A stretch of DNA of 64,000 nucleotides from JBFLYH01 sp964630235. Lineage in GTDB: Bacteria; Oederibacteriota; JAAXVQ01; JAUVAV01. The notes beneath the pieces were generated by a model. That model had not been told where the DNA came from. It was given only the letters and a program-made list of their open reading frames with translations, and did not search any database. Positions 43,383 through 52,627 of the stretch are shown piece by piece; position 1 is the stretch's first letter; each line of letters starts with the position of its first letter. The position numbers and the translations under genes are program-made. Location of the stretch: NCBI GenBank assembly GCA_964630235.1, contig CAZVUO010000001.1, positions 434,001 through 498,000 on the forward strand, in the 5' to 3' direction.

Positions 43383-44543
43383 AGACCAAACCCATTCGAG
43401 ATCCGGCGCCTCTGGCTGTGCCTGCTTTTGGGGGCACTCTTCGCGGCAGGGTGCGCCACGATACCCGCGCCGCCGGCCGGCCGTCCTGAGCCCCCGCCCG
43501 CACCCGCGGCCAGCCCCGCGCCCACGCCCTCTCCTGCGCCAGCTGGATGGAGCTTGGTGGCGGGCGGAGATGTTCTGCCTGGTTGTTGGCTCGATCCCTA
43601 CCTGCGCCAGGAAGGCCAGGATTACCCTTACACCCTGCTGGCGCCTCATTTCCTGAGCGCGGACATCGGGTTGGTGAACCTCGAGTGCCCGTTGTCCTTG
43701 CGCGGCAGGCCGTTCCGGAACAAAAAATTTAAATTTCGCGGCCACCCCGACGCGGCCGGCGCCTTGCTCCGGGCCGGCATCACGGTCGTCGCATTGGCCA
43801 ACAACCACATTTTGGATTATGGACCCGAAGCCCTGCAGGACACCCTGGAAGCCCTGGACGCGGCCGGCGTCGCGCACTCCGGAGCGGGCGCCAACATCCG
43901 CGAGGCGCGCCGCCCCGCCAGCCTGAACATCGCCGGCGACCGGACCGTGGCCGTGCTCTCCTACTCCCTGACCTACCCTTCTGAATTTTGGGCCGGGTCC
44001 CGAAAACCCGGCACAGCCCTGGCCCGCCCGGCGGAAGTGGAGGCGGACATCCGCTCGGCTACGGCCTGGGCCGACGCAGTGGTCGTGTGTTTCCACTGGG
44101 GGGGAGAATTGGAAACGCAGCCCAAACCGTACCAACTCCAATACGGCCGTGCCGCGATTGACGCGGGCGCGCGGGTCGTGCTGGGATCGCACCCGCACGT
44201 CCTGCAAGGCGTGGAATGGTACCGGGACGGCGTGATTTATTATTCGCTGGGGAATCTCGCGTTCGGAGGCGGCCGGAGCCGCCGCGCGGTGGATAGTATG
44301 CTCGCGAAAATTGAGGTAGATGCTTCGGGCGCCAGTTTGTCGGCGTGGGTGCTGGCTTTATCCGTGGATAACTTGGCTACGGACTTCTTGCCTACCCCCC
44401 TGGCAGGACCAGAGGCCGAATCCATTCGCCAGCAGGTCAGGGAGCTGTCCCGTGCCTGGGGTACCCGCGTGGAGCATGACCCCTCGGGATGGGTGCGTCT
44501 CCTGCCGCCTGAACCTCCGGCCCCGCTTAGCAATGCTCCCTAA
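43380..44543 (+). CDS. CapA-family (PGA synthesis CapA-like) lipoprotein
   Basis: 387 aa from MRPNPFEIRRLWLCLL. Upstream in-frame codons belong to the dispersed repeat, and GGGGGG lies 4 nt before the ATG. The lipoprotein signal ends in LFAAGC (Cys25), followed by a Pro/Ala linker. The metallophosphatase-like CapA fold shows AGGDVLPGCW, LVNLECPLS, VVALANNHILDYGP, VVCFHWGGE, VLGSHPHVLQGVEWYRDG and YYSLGNLAFGG, so all metal-site motifs are intact. CapA is named for poly-gamma-glutamate capsule synthesis, but most relatives are of unknown function and no capBC genes are nearby. One of two plus-strand genes left of dnaA. Confidence 0.88.
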   Translation: MRPNPFEIRRLWLCLLLGALFAAGCATIPAPPAGRPEPPPAPAASPAPTPSPAPAGWSLVAGGDVLPGCWLDPYLRQEGQDYPYTLLAPHFLSADIGLVNLECPLSLRGRPFRNKKFKFRGHPDAAGALLRAGITVVALANNHILDYGPEALQDTLEALDAAGVAHSGAGANIREARRPASLNIAGDRTVAVLSYSLTYPSEFWAGSRKPGTALARPAEVEADIRSATAWADAVVVCFHWGGELETQPKPYQLQYGRAAIDAGARVVLGSHPHVLQGVEWYRDGVIYYSLGNLAFGGGRSRRAVDSMLAKIEVDASGASLSAWVLALSVDNLATDFLPTPLAGPEAESIRQQVRELSRAWGTRVEHDPSGWVRLLPPEPPAPLSNAP

Positions 44544-44572
44544 AAAAAATCACCCGCCGGTCGGCGGGTGAT
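44541..44572 (-). terminator. Strong terminator between capA and the pseudo-kinase gene
   Basis: On the minus strand ATCACCCGCC, loop GACC and GGCGGGTGAT are followed by TTTTTTTT. It faces the gyrA/kinase transcript, ending 160 nt after the kinase stop. For capA (plus strand) there is no U-run. Confidence 0.85.
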
Positions 44573-44577
44573 GGTGA

Positions 44578-44716
44578 TTAGCAGGCTGATGAAAAAGCCC
44601 GCAGAGCGGTCTTTTTCGATCGCGTCGCGTTGAAAACCCCATGAAAAATCAGCGATTTTTCATGGGGTAACAGGGTGCTGGCGGAATATATATGGTTTTT
44701 TCAGCACCCTGTTAGC
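44578..44716. mobile_element. MITE-like palindromic element of about 139 nt
   Basis: Ends are imperfect inverted repeats of about 22 nt (TTAGCAGGCTGATGAAAAAG at the left; the right end read in reverse is GCTAACAGGGTGCTGAAAAA). Inside lie a hairpin with perfect arms CCCCATGAAAAAT/ATTTTTCATGGGG and a perfect 13-nt inverted repeat TAACAGGGTGCTG (44668-44680) / CAGCACCCTGTTA (44702-44714). No coding sequence. Only one copy is in the window, so mobility is inferred. Confidence 0.55.
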
Positions 44717-44730
44717 AATTCGGCGTTTGG

Positions 44731-47019
44731 TTAACGATTGAGCTTGTCGTCCATATTTTCAATATCACTTAACAGCGTGTCCAGGTCCTGTCCCCCGCCC
44801 GGCAGCGGGGCCTGGGTATCCTCGGCGGGCTGGGTTCCCTCTTCCGCGAATTCGTCCATCTTACCCATAAACGACGTGAGATCGTAGGGCATCGTTTCCG
44901 CGGCCGCGGGTTCGGGAGCGGGTTTGACCTCGAACGATCCTAGGGCCGCGGAAGGTTCGGTTTCCGCTTCCGCGCTTTTGGGCAAGGTGACCACGGCCTC
45001 GTTCCCCTGGTCCGGCAGTCCGCGCATGGTGATCGCGCCTTGGTGCGCGTCCACGATCCGCTTCAAGATCGGAAACCTGAGGCCCGTGCCGACAATATCC
45101 GCGCGGGTTTGGGAATCGGGTCCGTGAAAAGCATTGAACACAAGGTCGGCCTGTTCCGGCGAGAGGGCGGCCCCGCTGTCCCGGATTTTGACGACCAGTC
45201 CGGAATACGTTTCCGTGGCTGTCACCAGCACCTCTCCGCCGACGGGTGACGCTTTGATGGCGTGCTGCATTAAATGGATGAAAACCTGCCCCATGCGGTC
45301 ACTGTCAATCATCAGCGGCGGAAGCGGCGCGTGAATGTCCTGAACCAGTCGGACCTGCTTGGTATCCGCCTGCGGCTGGCTGTTCAACACCACATCCTGC
45401 AGCATGGAAATCAGGTCCGTTCGGGACCGATACAGGTTCGACAATCCCCCTTCCATGTGCGAAACATCCAGCAGGTCGTTGATCTGCCGCTCCAGGCGCG
45501 CGCTCTTGTTGATAACCACGCCCAGAAATTCCTGCTGGGTATCCGTGATTTTGCCCTCTTCCGAGGACAAGATGGACGTAATATAATTCTTGATCACGAT
45601 CAAGGTCGCCTTGAGATCGTCGGACATGCTGGTGATCGCCTGGATCCTGAGCGCCGCGTCGGCCTGGATGCTGGCCATCAGCGCCTGCGCCGCTTCGTTG
45701 TTTTCGGGACGCGCTTCGGAGGCGCGCTGTTGCTGTTCGGCTTTCTCCGTCTCCAGCGCGGACAGCTTACGCTCCAGGTCCGCTTTTTCCTCCTCCGCGC
45801 GTTCCAGCTTGCGCCGGACCTCCTCCAGCCCCCGGCGTGCGAGCGTCAGCTCCTCGCTCGGGGCCGCAACGGACGGGACGGGGGCGGTTCCCTGGCTGCC
45901 CGCGCGTTCCACCAGCAGGTTGATCCATTCGGAAAGTTTTTCCCAATCCCCCCGCCCGGTCGCGGTCAGCGGACGCAGGGCTTCTCCTGTCTGCAGCATG
46001 CCGGACAACTGGCTGTTGATTTTCCGGAGGGGCTTGTTCCCGCCACCGCTGATCCAAAACAGCAGCAGCAGACTGACGGCCACGATCCCGCCCATCCCGG
46101 TCAGCACCACGGGATCCGCGAGTACGCTTTCGCCGGCAAGATTGGGACCCACGACCCGCTCCAGTCCCGTGATCTCCATCAGCGTGGCGATCTTCACGCG
46201 GGGGAGTTGGGTCCCGGACAAGCCCAGCAGATAGGTGGTGTTTTCCCAGCGGGCGCGCCGGTGCTGCGGCTCCGGATTGTCCAGCAGCGCTTCCGTGGCT
46301 TTGAGGTCCAGTCCCAACAGGGCTCCGAGCTGTTTCGGAAAGGACGGCTGCGGGGCCGGGTTCAGCCGCTGCCCGTTGTTGGTCACGATCAGCGTGAAGA
46401 GACCGCCGGAGGGCGCGAAGGCCCGCAGGTCCTCGGTGGGAAGGGCGGTCTCGACCTGCAGGACGCCCAAAAACTTCCCCCGATCATCCAAACACGGTGT
46501 GGTGATCTGCAGCCACGGGAGCCCCGCGGCCTGCTCGACCAGGTGGACCGCGCTAAGCCGTTGGCGCGCGGCCTGATCAAAAGCCGGTGTCGGCCCAAGC
46601 GTCGAGGGCGGGGTCTTCTTCCCGGTCCAGGCCAGAACCCTGCCGTTTTCATCCGTCAGCACGCTGGCGAGCCAGGCGCTTTGCGCGCGGGCCATTTTCA
46701 CGAAGCCGCTGATTTTATTCTGCCGTTCGGCGGGTTTGCCTTGCGGCGCCCGCAACAGCGCGGAATCCGCCGTCACTTCGACCTGGGCCTTGAGGCGGTT
46801 CACCGTTTGTTCCAACTGCGCGGCGGCGGCGCCGGCGGTCTCGGCCAACTGCCGGCCTTTGTCCCCTTCGAACCGCTGCAGCTCCATCTCATTCAGACGC
46901 GTTTGCAGCATCTGGACGGCCTCTTTCTGAATGCGGTCCCAGTAATAAATCAGCGCCAGCGTGCCGGCGATAGCCAGCAGCAGCACCAAGCTGGTTCCAA
47001 ACCACAAGCGAACTCTCAC
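44731..47019 (-). CDS. Degenerate (pseudo-) histidine kinase with extracytoplasmic sensor domain
   Basis: 762 aa, GTG start with GGGAGG upstream. TM1 (about 7-25), a large extracytoplasmic Cache-like domain (30-300), TM2 (about 306-325), a HAMP-like segment, a long coiled coil (410-460), then HisKA/HATPase-like domains. The phospho-His box, normally S-H-(E/D)-L-R-T-P-L, reads SMSDDLKATL, so His is Asp. The N-box is LMQHAIKAS (Asn to His) and the G2 box GTGLRFPI, while the DSG D-box remains. Phosphorylation is therefore unlikely; a signal-binding or scaffold role is inferred. A unique acidic C-terminal tail (TSFMGKMDEFAEEGTQPAED) follows. It lies 21 nt downstream of gyrA. Confidence 0.82.
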   Translation of the reverse strand: MRVRLWFGTSLVLLLAIAGTLALIYYWDRIQKEAVQMLQTRLNEMELQRFEGDKGRQLAETAGAAAAQLEQTVNRLKAQVEVTADSALLRAPQGKPAERQNKISGFVKMARAQSAWLASVLTDENGRVLAWTGKKTPPSTLGPTPAFDQAARQRLSAVHLVEQAAGLPWLQITTPCLDDRGKFLGVLQVETALPTEDLRAFAPSGGLFTLIVTNNGQRLNPAPQPSFPKQLGALLGLDLKATEALLDNPEPQHRRARWENTTYLLGLSGTQLPRVKIATLMEITGLERVVGPNLAGESVLADPVVLTGMGGIVAVSLLLLFWISGGGNKPLRKINSQLSGMLQTGEALRPLTATGRGDWEKLSEWINLLVERAGSQGTAPVPSVAAPSEELTLARRGLEEVRRKLERAEEEKADLERKLSALETEKAEQQQRASEARPENNEAAQALMASIQADAALRIQAITSMSDDLKATLIVIKNYITSILSSEEGKITDTQQEFLGVVINKSARLERQINDLLDVSHMEGGLSNLYRSRTDLISMLQDVVLNSQPQADTKQVRLVQDIHAPLPPLMIDSDRMGQVFIHLMQHAIKASPVGGEVLVTATETYSGLVVKIRDSGAALSPEQADLVFNAFHGPDSQTRADIVGTGLRFPILKRIVDAHQGAITMRGLPDQGNEAVVTLPKSAEAETEPSAALGSFEVKPAPEPAAAETMPYDLTSFMGKMDEFAEEGTQPAEDTQAPLPGGGQDLDTLLSDIENMDDKLNR

Positions 47020-47040
47020 GCACGCCTCCCGCCAAGCAAT

Positions 47041-49494
47041 TTAAATGCCGGGGTCTTTCTCCTGTTCCTTGATGCCCAGCCGGGCCACCGCGCCCACCGC
47101 ATCCGAACCGTCCAGCTTGATAATGCGTACGCCCTGGGCATGGCGCCCGACCATGCCGATGGATTTCAACGGCATGCGGATCACCGTGCCGCTTGATGTA
47201 ATGAGCATAATCTCGTCGGTTTCCGCGACCGAAAGAATCGTCACGACCTGGCCGTTGCGCTCGGTGGTCTTGATGTTCATCGCACCCTGGCCGCCCCGGC
47301 TCTGGGTCCGGTATTGGGCCAGGGTGGTCCGTTTGCCGTAGCCCTTGGTGGTCACGGTCAGCAGGCTCTCGCCCGCGTTCACGATCTGCATGCCCACCAC
47401 GCGGTCTTTTGGCCGCAGGGTGATGCCGCGAACGCCTTTGCCGGTCCGCCCGATTTCCCGGATGGCTTTGACTTTGAAACGGATGGCCTTCCCGAGGCGC
47501 GTGGCCAGAACCAGATCCTGGCCCTCGGTGGCCTCCAGAACCTGAATCAACTTGTCCCCTTCGCCCAGCGTCAGGGCGATAATCCCGCCGGACCGCGGAT
47601 TGGAAAACGCGTCGAGGCGGATGCGCTTGATCAGCCCCTGCTCCGTGCCCATCACCAGAAACCGGTCTTCGCTGAACTCCTTGACCGGAATCATGGCCTC
47701 CACGCTTTCGTTGGCCTGCAAGCGGACCAGGTTGACAATGGCCTTGCCGCGGGCCGTGCGCGCGGCTTCGGGGATCTCGTAGACTTTCAGCCAGTATGCC
47801 CGCCCCTGGTTGGTGAAAAACAGGATATAGTCGTGGGTGGAGGCGATATAAAAATGCTCCACAAAATCTTCGTCGTCGCGCGTTTCGAGACCGCTGACCC
47901 CGCGACCGCCGCGGTGCTGGGCGCGGTAGGTGGACACGGGCAGGCGTTTCACATAACCCTTGTGCGTAATGGTGATTACCATGTCTTCTTCCGCGATGAG
48001 GTCTTCCACGGACAGGTCGGCCAGCGCGGCAACAATTTCCGTCCTGCGCGCATCCCCGTATTTCTTTTTGATCTCTTCGAGTTCTCCGATTACGATCGCC
48101 AGCACTTTGCGTTCACTGGCCAGAATCGAACGGAGCTGCTCGATGGTTTTAATCAGCTCTAGGTATTCATCCTGAATTTTCTTGCTCTCGAGGTTGGTCA
48201 GTTGGTGCAGGCGCATGTCCAAAATGGCCTGGGCCTGCAGGTCCGACAGCTGGAAGTTCTTCATCAAAGCGGCCTTCGCCTCCGCCACCGTGGCGGAAGC
48301 CCGGATGAGGCGGATGATTTTGTCCAGAAACTTAAGGGCGATTTTAAGGCCTTCGAGGATATGCGCGCGGCGCTCGGCCCGATCCAGGTCGAACCGGGTG
48401 CGGCGCAGGATGACCTCCCGGCGGTGGGCGATAAAGTGCTCCAGGATTTGCTTGAGATTTAACGTCTGCGGACGGCCGTCCACCAGGGCCACCATATTCA
48501 CGCCAAAGTTGGTCCTCAACGACGTGAACTTAAACAAATTATTGAGCACGATTTGCGCGTTCTCGTTGCGCGCCACCTCCACGATGACGCGAATGCCTTC
48601 CCGGTCGGACTCGTCTCGCAGGTCTGTGACGCCCTCGATCTTCTTGTCCCGCACCAAACCGGCGATGGTCTCGATCAGCTGGGCTTTGTTGACCTGATAC
48701 GGCAGCTCGGTGACGACCAGGCGCTCCTTGCCGTTTTTCATCTGTTCGACCCGGACCTTCGCTTGCATCTTGATTGAACCGCGGCCGGTGCGATACGCCT
48801 CCGCGATGCCGTCTCGTCCCAAAATATATCCGCCGGTCGGGAAATCCGGCCCCTTGATGTGGTTCTTGATCAGTTGATCAATTTTAATGTCCGGATCATT
48901 GATCACCGCAATAATGGCCTCGACCACCTCGGTCAAGTTGTGCGGCGGAATGTTCGTGGCCATTCCCACCGCGATGCCGGTACTTCCATTGACCAGCAGA
49001 TTCGGCAGGCGAACCGGCAGAAGCGCGGGTTCGGTCAAGGAGTCGTCATAATTGGGAACAAAAGGGACCGTTTCTTTTTCGATATCACACAGAATTTCGT
49101 CCGCGATGGTGGCCAAGCGAGCTTCGGTATACCGCATCGCGGCCGGCGGATCCCCGTCCACAGATCCAAAATTACCCTGCCCCTCCACCAAGGGATACCG
49201 AAGATTGAAGGACTGGGCCATCCGGACCAGCGAATCGTAGATGGCGGCATCCCCGTGGGGATGATAATTTCCCATCACTTCACCGACGATCTTCGCGGAC
49301 TTACGGTAGGGTTTGCTATGATGCAACCCCATGCCGTGCATGCCGTAAAGGATGCGGCGGTGGACCGGTTTGAGTCCGTCGCGAACATCAGGAAGCGCGC
49401 GGCCGACGATGACGCTCATAGAATAATCGAGGTAGGAATTTTTCATTTCCTCCTCGACCAAAACCGGATAAAGTTTCTGTCCTTCTGTTTCCAT
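47041..49494 (-). CDS. gyrA: DNA gyrase subunit A
   Basis: 817 aa from METEGQKLYPVLVEEE, chosen because AAGGA stands 9 nt upstream (an upstream Met 8 codons earlier lacks one). The N-terminal cleavage domain has the active-site Tyr in AAMRYTEARL and the quinolone region HPHGDAAIYDSLVRMAQ with Ala at the Ser83-equivalent position. The C-terminal domain has six beta-pinwheel blades and a GyrA-box (QHRGGRGVSG), so this is gyrase, not topoisomerase IV. With gyrB at 59630 on the other side of the origin it introduces negative supercoils. Followed by the pseudo-kinase gene in the same transcript. Confidence 0.97.
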   Translation of the reverse strand: METEGQKLYPVLVEEEMKNSYLDYSMSVIVGRALPDVRDGLKPVHRRILYGMHGMGLHHSKPYRKSAKIVGEVMGNYHPHGDAAIYDSLVRMAQSFNLRYPLVEGQGNFGSVDGDPPAAMRYTEARLATIADEILCDIEKETVPFVPNYDDSLTEPALLPVRLPNLLVNGSTGIAVGMATNIPPHNLTEVVEAIIAVINDPDIKIDQLIKNHIKGPDFPTGGYILGRDGIAEAYRTGRGSIKMQAKVRVEQMKNGKERLVVTELPYQVNKAQLIETIAGLVRDKKIEGVTDLRDESDREGIRVIVEVARNENAQIVLNNLFKFTSLRTNFGVNMVALVDGRPQTLNLKQILEHFIAHRREVILRRTRFDLDRAERRAHILEGLKIALKFLDKIIRLIRASATVAEAKAALMKNFQLSDLQAQAILDMRLHQLTNLESKKIQDEYLELIKTIEQLRSILASERKVLAIVIGELEEIKKKYGDARRTEIVAALADLSVEDLIAEEDMVITITHKGYVKRLPVSTYRAQHRGGRGVSGLETRDDEDFVEHFYIASTHDYILFFTNQGRAYWLKVYEIPEAARTARGKAIVNLVRLQANESVEAMIPVKEFSEDRFLVMGTEQGLIKRIRLDAFSNPRSGGIIALTLGEGDKLIQVLEATEGQDLVLATRLGKAIRFKVKAIREIGRTGKGVRGITLRPKDRVVGMQIVNAGESLLTVTTKGYGKRTTLAQYRTQSRGGQGAMNIKTTERNGQVVTILSVAETDEIMLITSSGTVIRMPLKSIGMVGRHAQGVRIIKLDGSDAVGAVARLGIKEQEKDPGI

Positions 49495-49605
49495 ATAACG
49501 GTTTCCTTGGACGGTCATCCGGGGGTTAGAAACACCCGCCCGTCATGATGAATAGACTCTCGCACGGTAATCACGCGTGCGCGATGTTTTAAGTAAAAAG
49601 ACTCT

Positions 49606-50706
49606 TTACAGCCGCATCGGCATGACAATGCAAAGATAATCCTCGGAATCGGGTTGCGGTTTGAAAACGCCGGGGTTTAGATTCGTTGACAATTCCATGA
49701 CGCACTTCTCGGAAGAAATATTTTTAAGAACATCTATCACGTATTTCGCATTAAACGCGATCGAGAGGGCGTCTCCACTGTACGACAATTCCAGGTCTTC
49801 CTGCGCCTCCCCCACTTCAGGCGTGTTGGCCGAAATACTGAGTGTGTTGTTGGAAAAAGTATATTTAACCGAACTTGATTTGTCCGCGGCCATCAAGGAC
49901 ACTCTGCGTGTTGCCGCCAACAGGGAAGCTGTATCGCAATGGATAATCCGGTCGGATTGTTTGGGAATAACTTGCTGATAATTTGGAAACTGACCATCAA
50001 TCAAGCGTGACATCAAAACAAGATCGGCATTGATAAATACAATCTGGTTTTCCGTGATTTGAATGTTAATCTCACCTTCCCCGTCCAGAATTTTACTTAA
50101 TTCCTGAAGGGTCTTTGCGGGAACGATATAATTAAATTTTTGATTAGCGTTTTTATCTAATTTTTCGTCAATCATGGCCAAACGATGACCATCCGTCGCG
50201 ACCAAACGCAATTTATTTCCTTCCATTAAAAAAAGCACTCCGTTTAAAACATAACGGGTTTCATCGGTTGAAACAGCGAATATGGATTTACGAATCATAT
50301 TCAACAATGTCTTTTTGGGGAGATTAAAACCTTTATCTGGCTTGACCTTGGGGAGAACAGGATAATCATCTTTTGGGAGGCCATTAATACGAAACGTCGC
50401 TTTTTCGCAAAGCAACGTGACTACGGAATTATCTCCCATCGAGAGATTGATATCGCTCTCGGGCAGTTCTCTAACAATTTCCGACAATCGTTTAGCTGGA
50501 ATCGTAATGCTTCCTGGTGAAGAAATTTCCGCAGGAATTTGGCATTTTATTGAAACTTCCAGATCTGTACCCGTTAAACGCACAGCATTGCTTTCTGCTT
50601 CAAAAAGAATATTAGAAAGTATGGGAAGTGTGTTACGGTTTGAAATGGCATTCAAAACGGTCTGGACGCCATAAATAAGATCTGTTCTTTTGCATTTGAA
50701 TTTCAT
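49606..50706 (-). CDS. dnaN: DNA polymerase III beta sliding clamp
   Basis: 366 aa with GGAGG 7 nt upstream of the ATG. It shows the three-domain clamp: MKFKCKRTDLIYGVQTVLNA, a first domain with LPILSNILFEAE, VRLTGTDLEVSI, then FIYNYIVPAKTLQ-type segments (NYIVPAKTLQELSKIL) and the C-terminal LCIVMPMRL. Encircles DNA and tethers polymerase III. It follows dnaA in the same direction but is separated from recF, which lies on the other arm. Markedly A+T-rich compared with gyrA. Confidence 0.97.
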   Translation of the reverse strand: MKFKCKRTDLIYGVQTVLNAISNRNTLPILSNILFEAESNAVRLTGTDLEVSIKCQIPAEISSPGSITIPAKRLSEIVRELPESDINLSMGDNSVVTLLCEKATFRINGLPKDDYPVLPKVKPDKGFNLPKKTLLNMIRKSIFAVSTDETRYVLNGVLFLMEGNKLRLVATDGHRLAMIDEKLDKNANQKFNYIVPAKTLQELSKILDGEGEINIQITENQIVFINADLVLMSRLIDGQFPNYQQVIPKQSDRIIHCDTASLLAATRRVSLMAADKSSSVKYTFSNNTLSISANTPEVGEAQEDLELSYSGDALSIAFNAKYVIDVLKNISSEKCVMELSTNLNPGVFKPQPDSEDYLCIVMPMRL

Positions 50707-50940
50707 AATAATAACCTCCTAGTAGTAATAGTAATAGAGCACGTGAAAATGTGGAATAGCAATAATGAAAAACAAAAACACAAGTGATCAAGAATAAAAA
50801 CATGTGTATAAATAAAAAACAAAAAAGAATAACCCAGCATTATTCCACAAAAACAAAACCAAAATTACTATTCAACAAAGAAATCAAAGTTATCTACAAG
50901 TAATCCAAACACAGACCACAGGTAACTGATAAATAATCAT
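50707..50940. other. DnaA-box cluster between dnaA and dnaN (candidate oriC part)
   Basis: A+T-rich 234 nt. DnaA-box matches on either strand: TGTGTATAA (50803-50811; exact TTATNCACA on the minus strand), TTATCTACA (50890-50898; one mismatch) and two variants TGTGGAATA (50750-50758) and TATTCCACA (50841-50849). An A-rich run that could open lies between the boxes (50811-50836). Together with the dnaA-rpmH spacer this resembles a bipartite origin. Confidence 0.6.
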
Positions 50941-52293
50941 TCAAGAAGGTTCGCGTAATTGAGACATTAACCGATTGACTAAATTGCGTAACTTTTCGTC
51001 ATGGTTGAGACGTTCCTTAATTTTATCAAATCCATAGATAACGGTAGTATGATCTTTTCCGCCAAAAAATCTACCTATTTCCGGAAGAGAAAAATCGGTC
51101 ATTTCCCTGGCTAAATACATAGCAATTTGACGTGGAAAAACGATGGACGCGGTCCTTTTTTTAGCTTTAAGATCAGAAACCTTAAGATTAAATTCCTTCG
51201 CGACCATATCAGTGATTAAATCGATCGTGATCGGACGATAATCGTCATTGAATAGATCACGAAGAACTTCCCTGCACAAATCAAGAGAAATATCGCTTTT
51301 TGTCAAGGAAGCGTAAGCCACCACGCGTATTAAAGATCCCTCCAACTCACGGATGTTCGATTTAACCTGATTGGCAATATAAGCCAAAACATCGTTAGGA
51401 ACCACCACATGTTCAAGTTCCGCTTTTTTACTTAAAATCGCGACACGGGTTTCAAAATCAGGCGGCTGGATATCAGAAACCAACCCCCACTCAAAACGGG
51501 AGCGCAGACGTTCTTCAAGGTTGATTTCTTTTGGATGTGAATCCGAAGTAGCCACAATTTGTTTGTGCATATTATAAAGATCATTAAAGGTATGAAAAAA
51601 CTCTTCTTGGGTACTTTCTTTTCCAACCAAAAACTGAATATCATCGATTAGCAAGACATCAACCGTACGGAAACGATCTCGAAACGCACGCATAGTGCCC
51701 GAACTGATGGAAGCAATCATTTCATTCATGAAGGTTTCGGAAGAGACATATAAAACGCGCTTTTCGTTGTTGTTAAGCGTAATGAAGTTACCAATCGCCT
51801 GAAGCAGGTGCGTTTTACCAAGACCAACACCGCCGTATATAAACAAAGGATTATACGATTTGGCAGGAGATTCGGCAACCGCCATGCACGCGGCGCGCGC
51901 AAAACGATTGCTATTGCCCTCGACAAAGCTGGAAAACGTGTATTTAGGATTTAAAGGCGTACCCAAAGCGGACATGGCTTTGGGAGCGACCAGCTCGGAG
52001 GTAACCACTGGAGACGAAATAGATTCAACGCGGCTTTGAAGATCAGAGGAAACAACAAAAAGGATGGAAATCGGTTCTCCAACTATATGCCGTGACATAT
52101 CAAGCAGAGAAGACAAATAGTGTTCATTTAACCAATCACAAAAAAAGCGACTGGGAACTTCTATCACCAACTTTTTATCAGTGAAAGAGAGGGCGCGCGT
52201 AGGTTGAAACCAAGTGTCATAACTTTGTTTATTAAGATTTTTACGCAGCTCATTCAATAGTAAAGACCATAATTCGAAAGCAGAAAAAGGCAT
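50941..52293 (-). CDS. dnaA: Chromosomal replication initiator DnaA
   Basis: 450 aa. Domain I begins LWSLLLNELRKNLNKQSYDT. The AAA+ domain III has Walker A GGVGLGKTHLLQAIG, Walker B LLIDDIQFL and the Arg-finger segment LRSRFEWGLVSDI. Domain IV carries the DnaA signature GRFFGGKDHTTVIYGFDKI. Initiates replication by binding DnaA boxes, present on both sides of its gene. The promoter region has two box-like sequences, suggesting autoregulation. AGAGG lies 6 nt before the ATG. Confidence 0.98.
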   Translation of the reverse strand: MPFSAFELWSLLLNELRKNLNKQSYDTWFQPTRALSFTDKKLVIEVPSRFFCDWLNEHYLSSLLDMSRHIVGEPISILFVVSSDLQSRVESISSPVVTSELVAPKAMSALGTPLNPKYTFSSFVEGNSNRFARAACMAVAESPAKSYNPLFIYGGVGLGKTHLLQAIGNFITLNNNEKRVLYVSSETFMNEMIASISSGTMRAFRDRFRTVDVLLIDDIQFLVGKESTQEEFFHTFNDLYNMHKQIVATSDSHPKEINLEERLRSRFEWGLVSDIQPPDFETRVAILSKKAELEHVVVPNDVLAYIANQVKSNIRELEGSLIRVVAYASLTKSDISLDLCREVLRDLFNDDYRPITIDLITDMVAKEFNLKVSDLKAKKRTASIVFPRQIAMYLAREMTDFSLPEIGRFFGGKDHTTVIYGFDKIKERLNHDEKLRNLVNRLMSQLREPS

Positions 52294-52321
52294 AGCTAAC
52301 CTCTAGGATACAATAAGATGA

Positions 52322-52350
52322 ATTGTAATATGCAAGACAGAATTGAACAA
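52322..52350 (-). promoter_or_regulatory. Sigma-70-type promoter for dnaA
   Basis: On the minus strand TTGTTC, a 17-nt spacer and TACAAT, ending about 28 nt upstream of the dnaA ATG. The DnaA-box-like TATTCCACA lies 19 nt further up. Confidence 0.55.
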
Positions 52351-52556
52351 ATGAAAAAACAAAAAAAATATTCCACAACGTAATCAACAACTGTGGAAAA
52401 CAGCAAAACCCTTTTAAATAAAAGCTAATAAAAGAAAAAACCTAAGTATCACTGTAAGAAAAAGCGCTCTATCCTCATGTAAAGCAAAGAATAAAACAAT
52501 CCGTACAAGAGAGGCGAACACGAAAAAACACAGTGTTTATGTATCAGGCAATTATC

Positions 52557-52585
52557 TTGACAAGTAAAAACCTATTAAGTAATAT
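52557..52585 (+). promoter_or_regulatory. Strong promoter for rpmH-rnpA-yidDC
   Basis: A perfect TTGACA (52557-52562), a 17-nt spacer and TAATAT (52580-52585), about 43 nt before the rpmH ATG, which has AAAGGA 4 nt upstream. Confidence 0.75.
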
Positions 52586-52627
52586 GCAGCAATACAATCG
52601 AAAAACACCAGCTAGAAAGGAAAAGAA

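Larger units (their letters stand above)
52294..52627. other. dnaA-rpmH intergenic spacer (second candidate oriC part)
   Basis: 334 nt, A+T-rich, between divergent genes. It has TATTCCACA (52369-52377) and TGTGGAAAA (52392-52400), DnaA-box variants, plus the promoters of dnaA and rpmH. The strand of gene orientation switches here, consistent with the origin being in or next to this segment. Confidence 0.5.

Noticed and set aside
50738..50753. parS-like CACGTGAAAAT near dnaN
   Set aside because: Only the core and one half-site match; the other arm is wrong.
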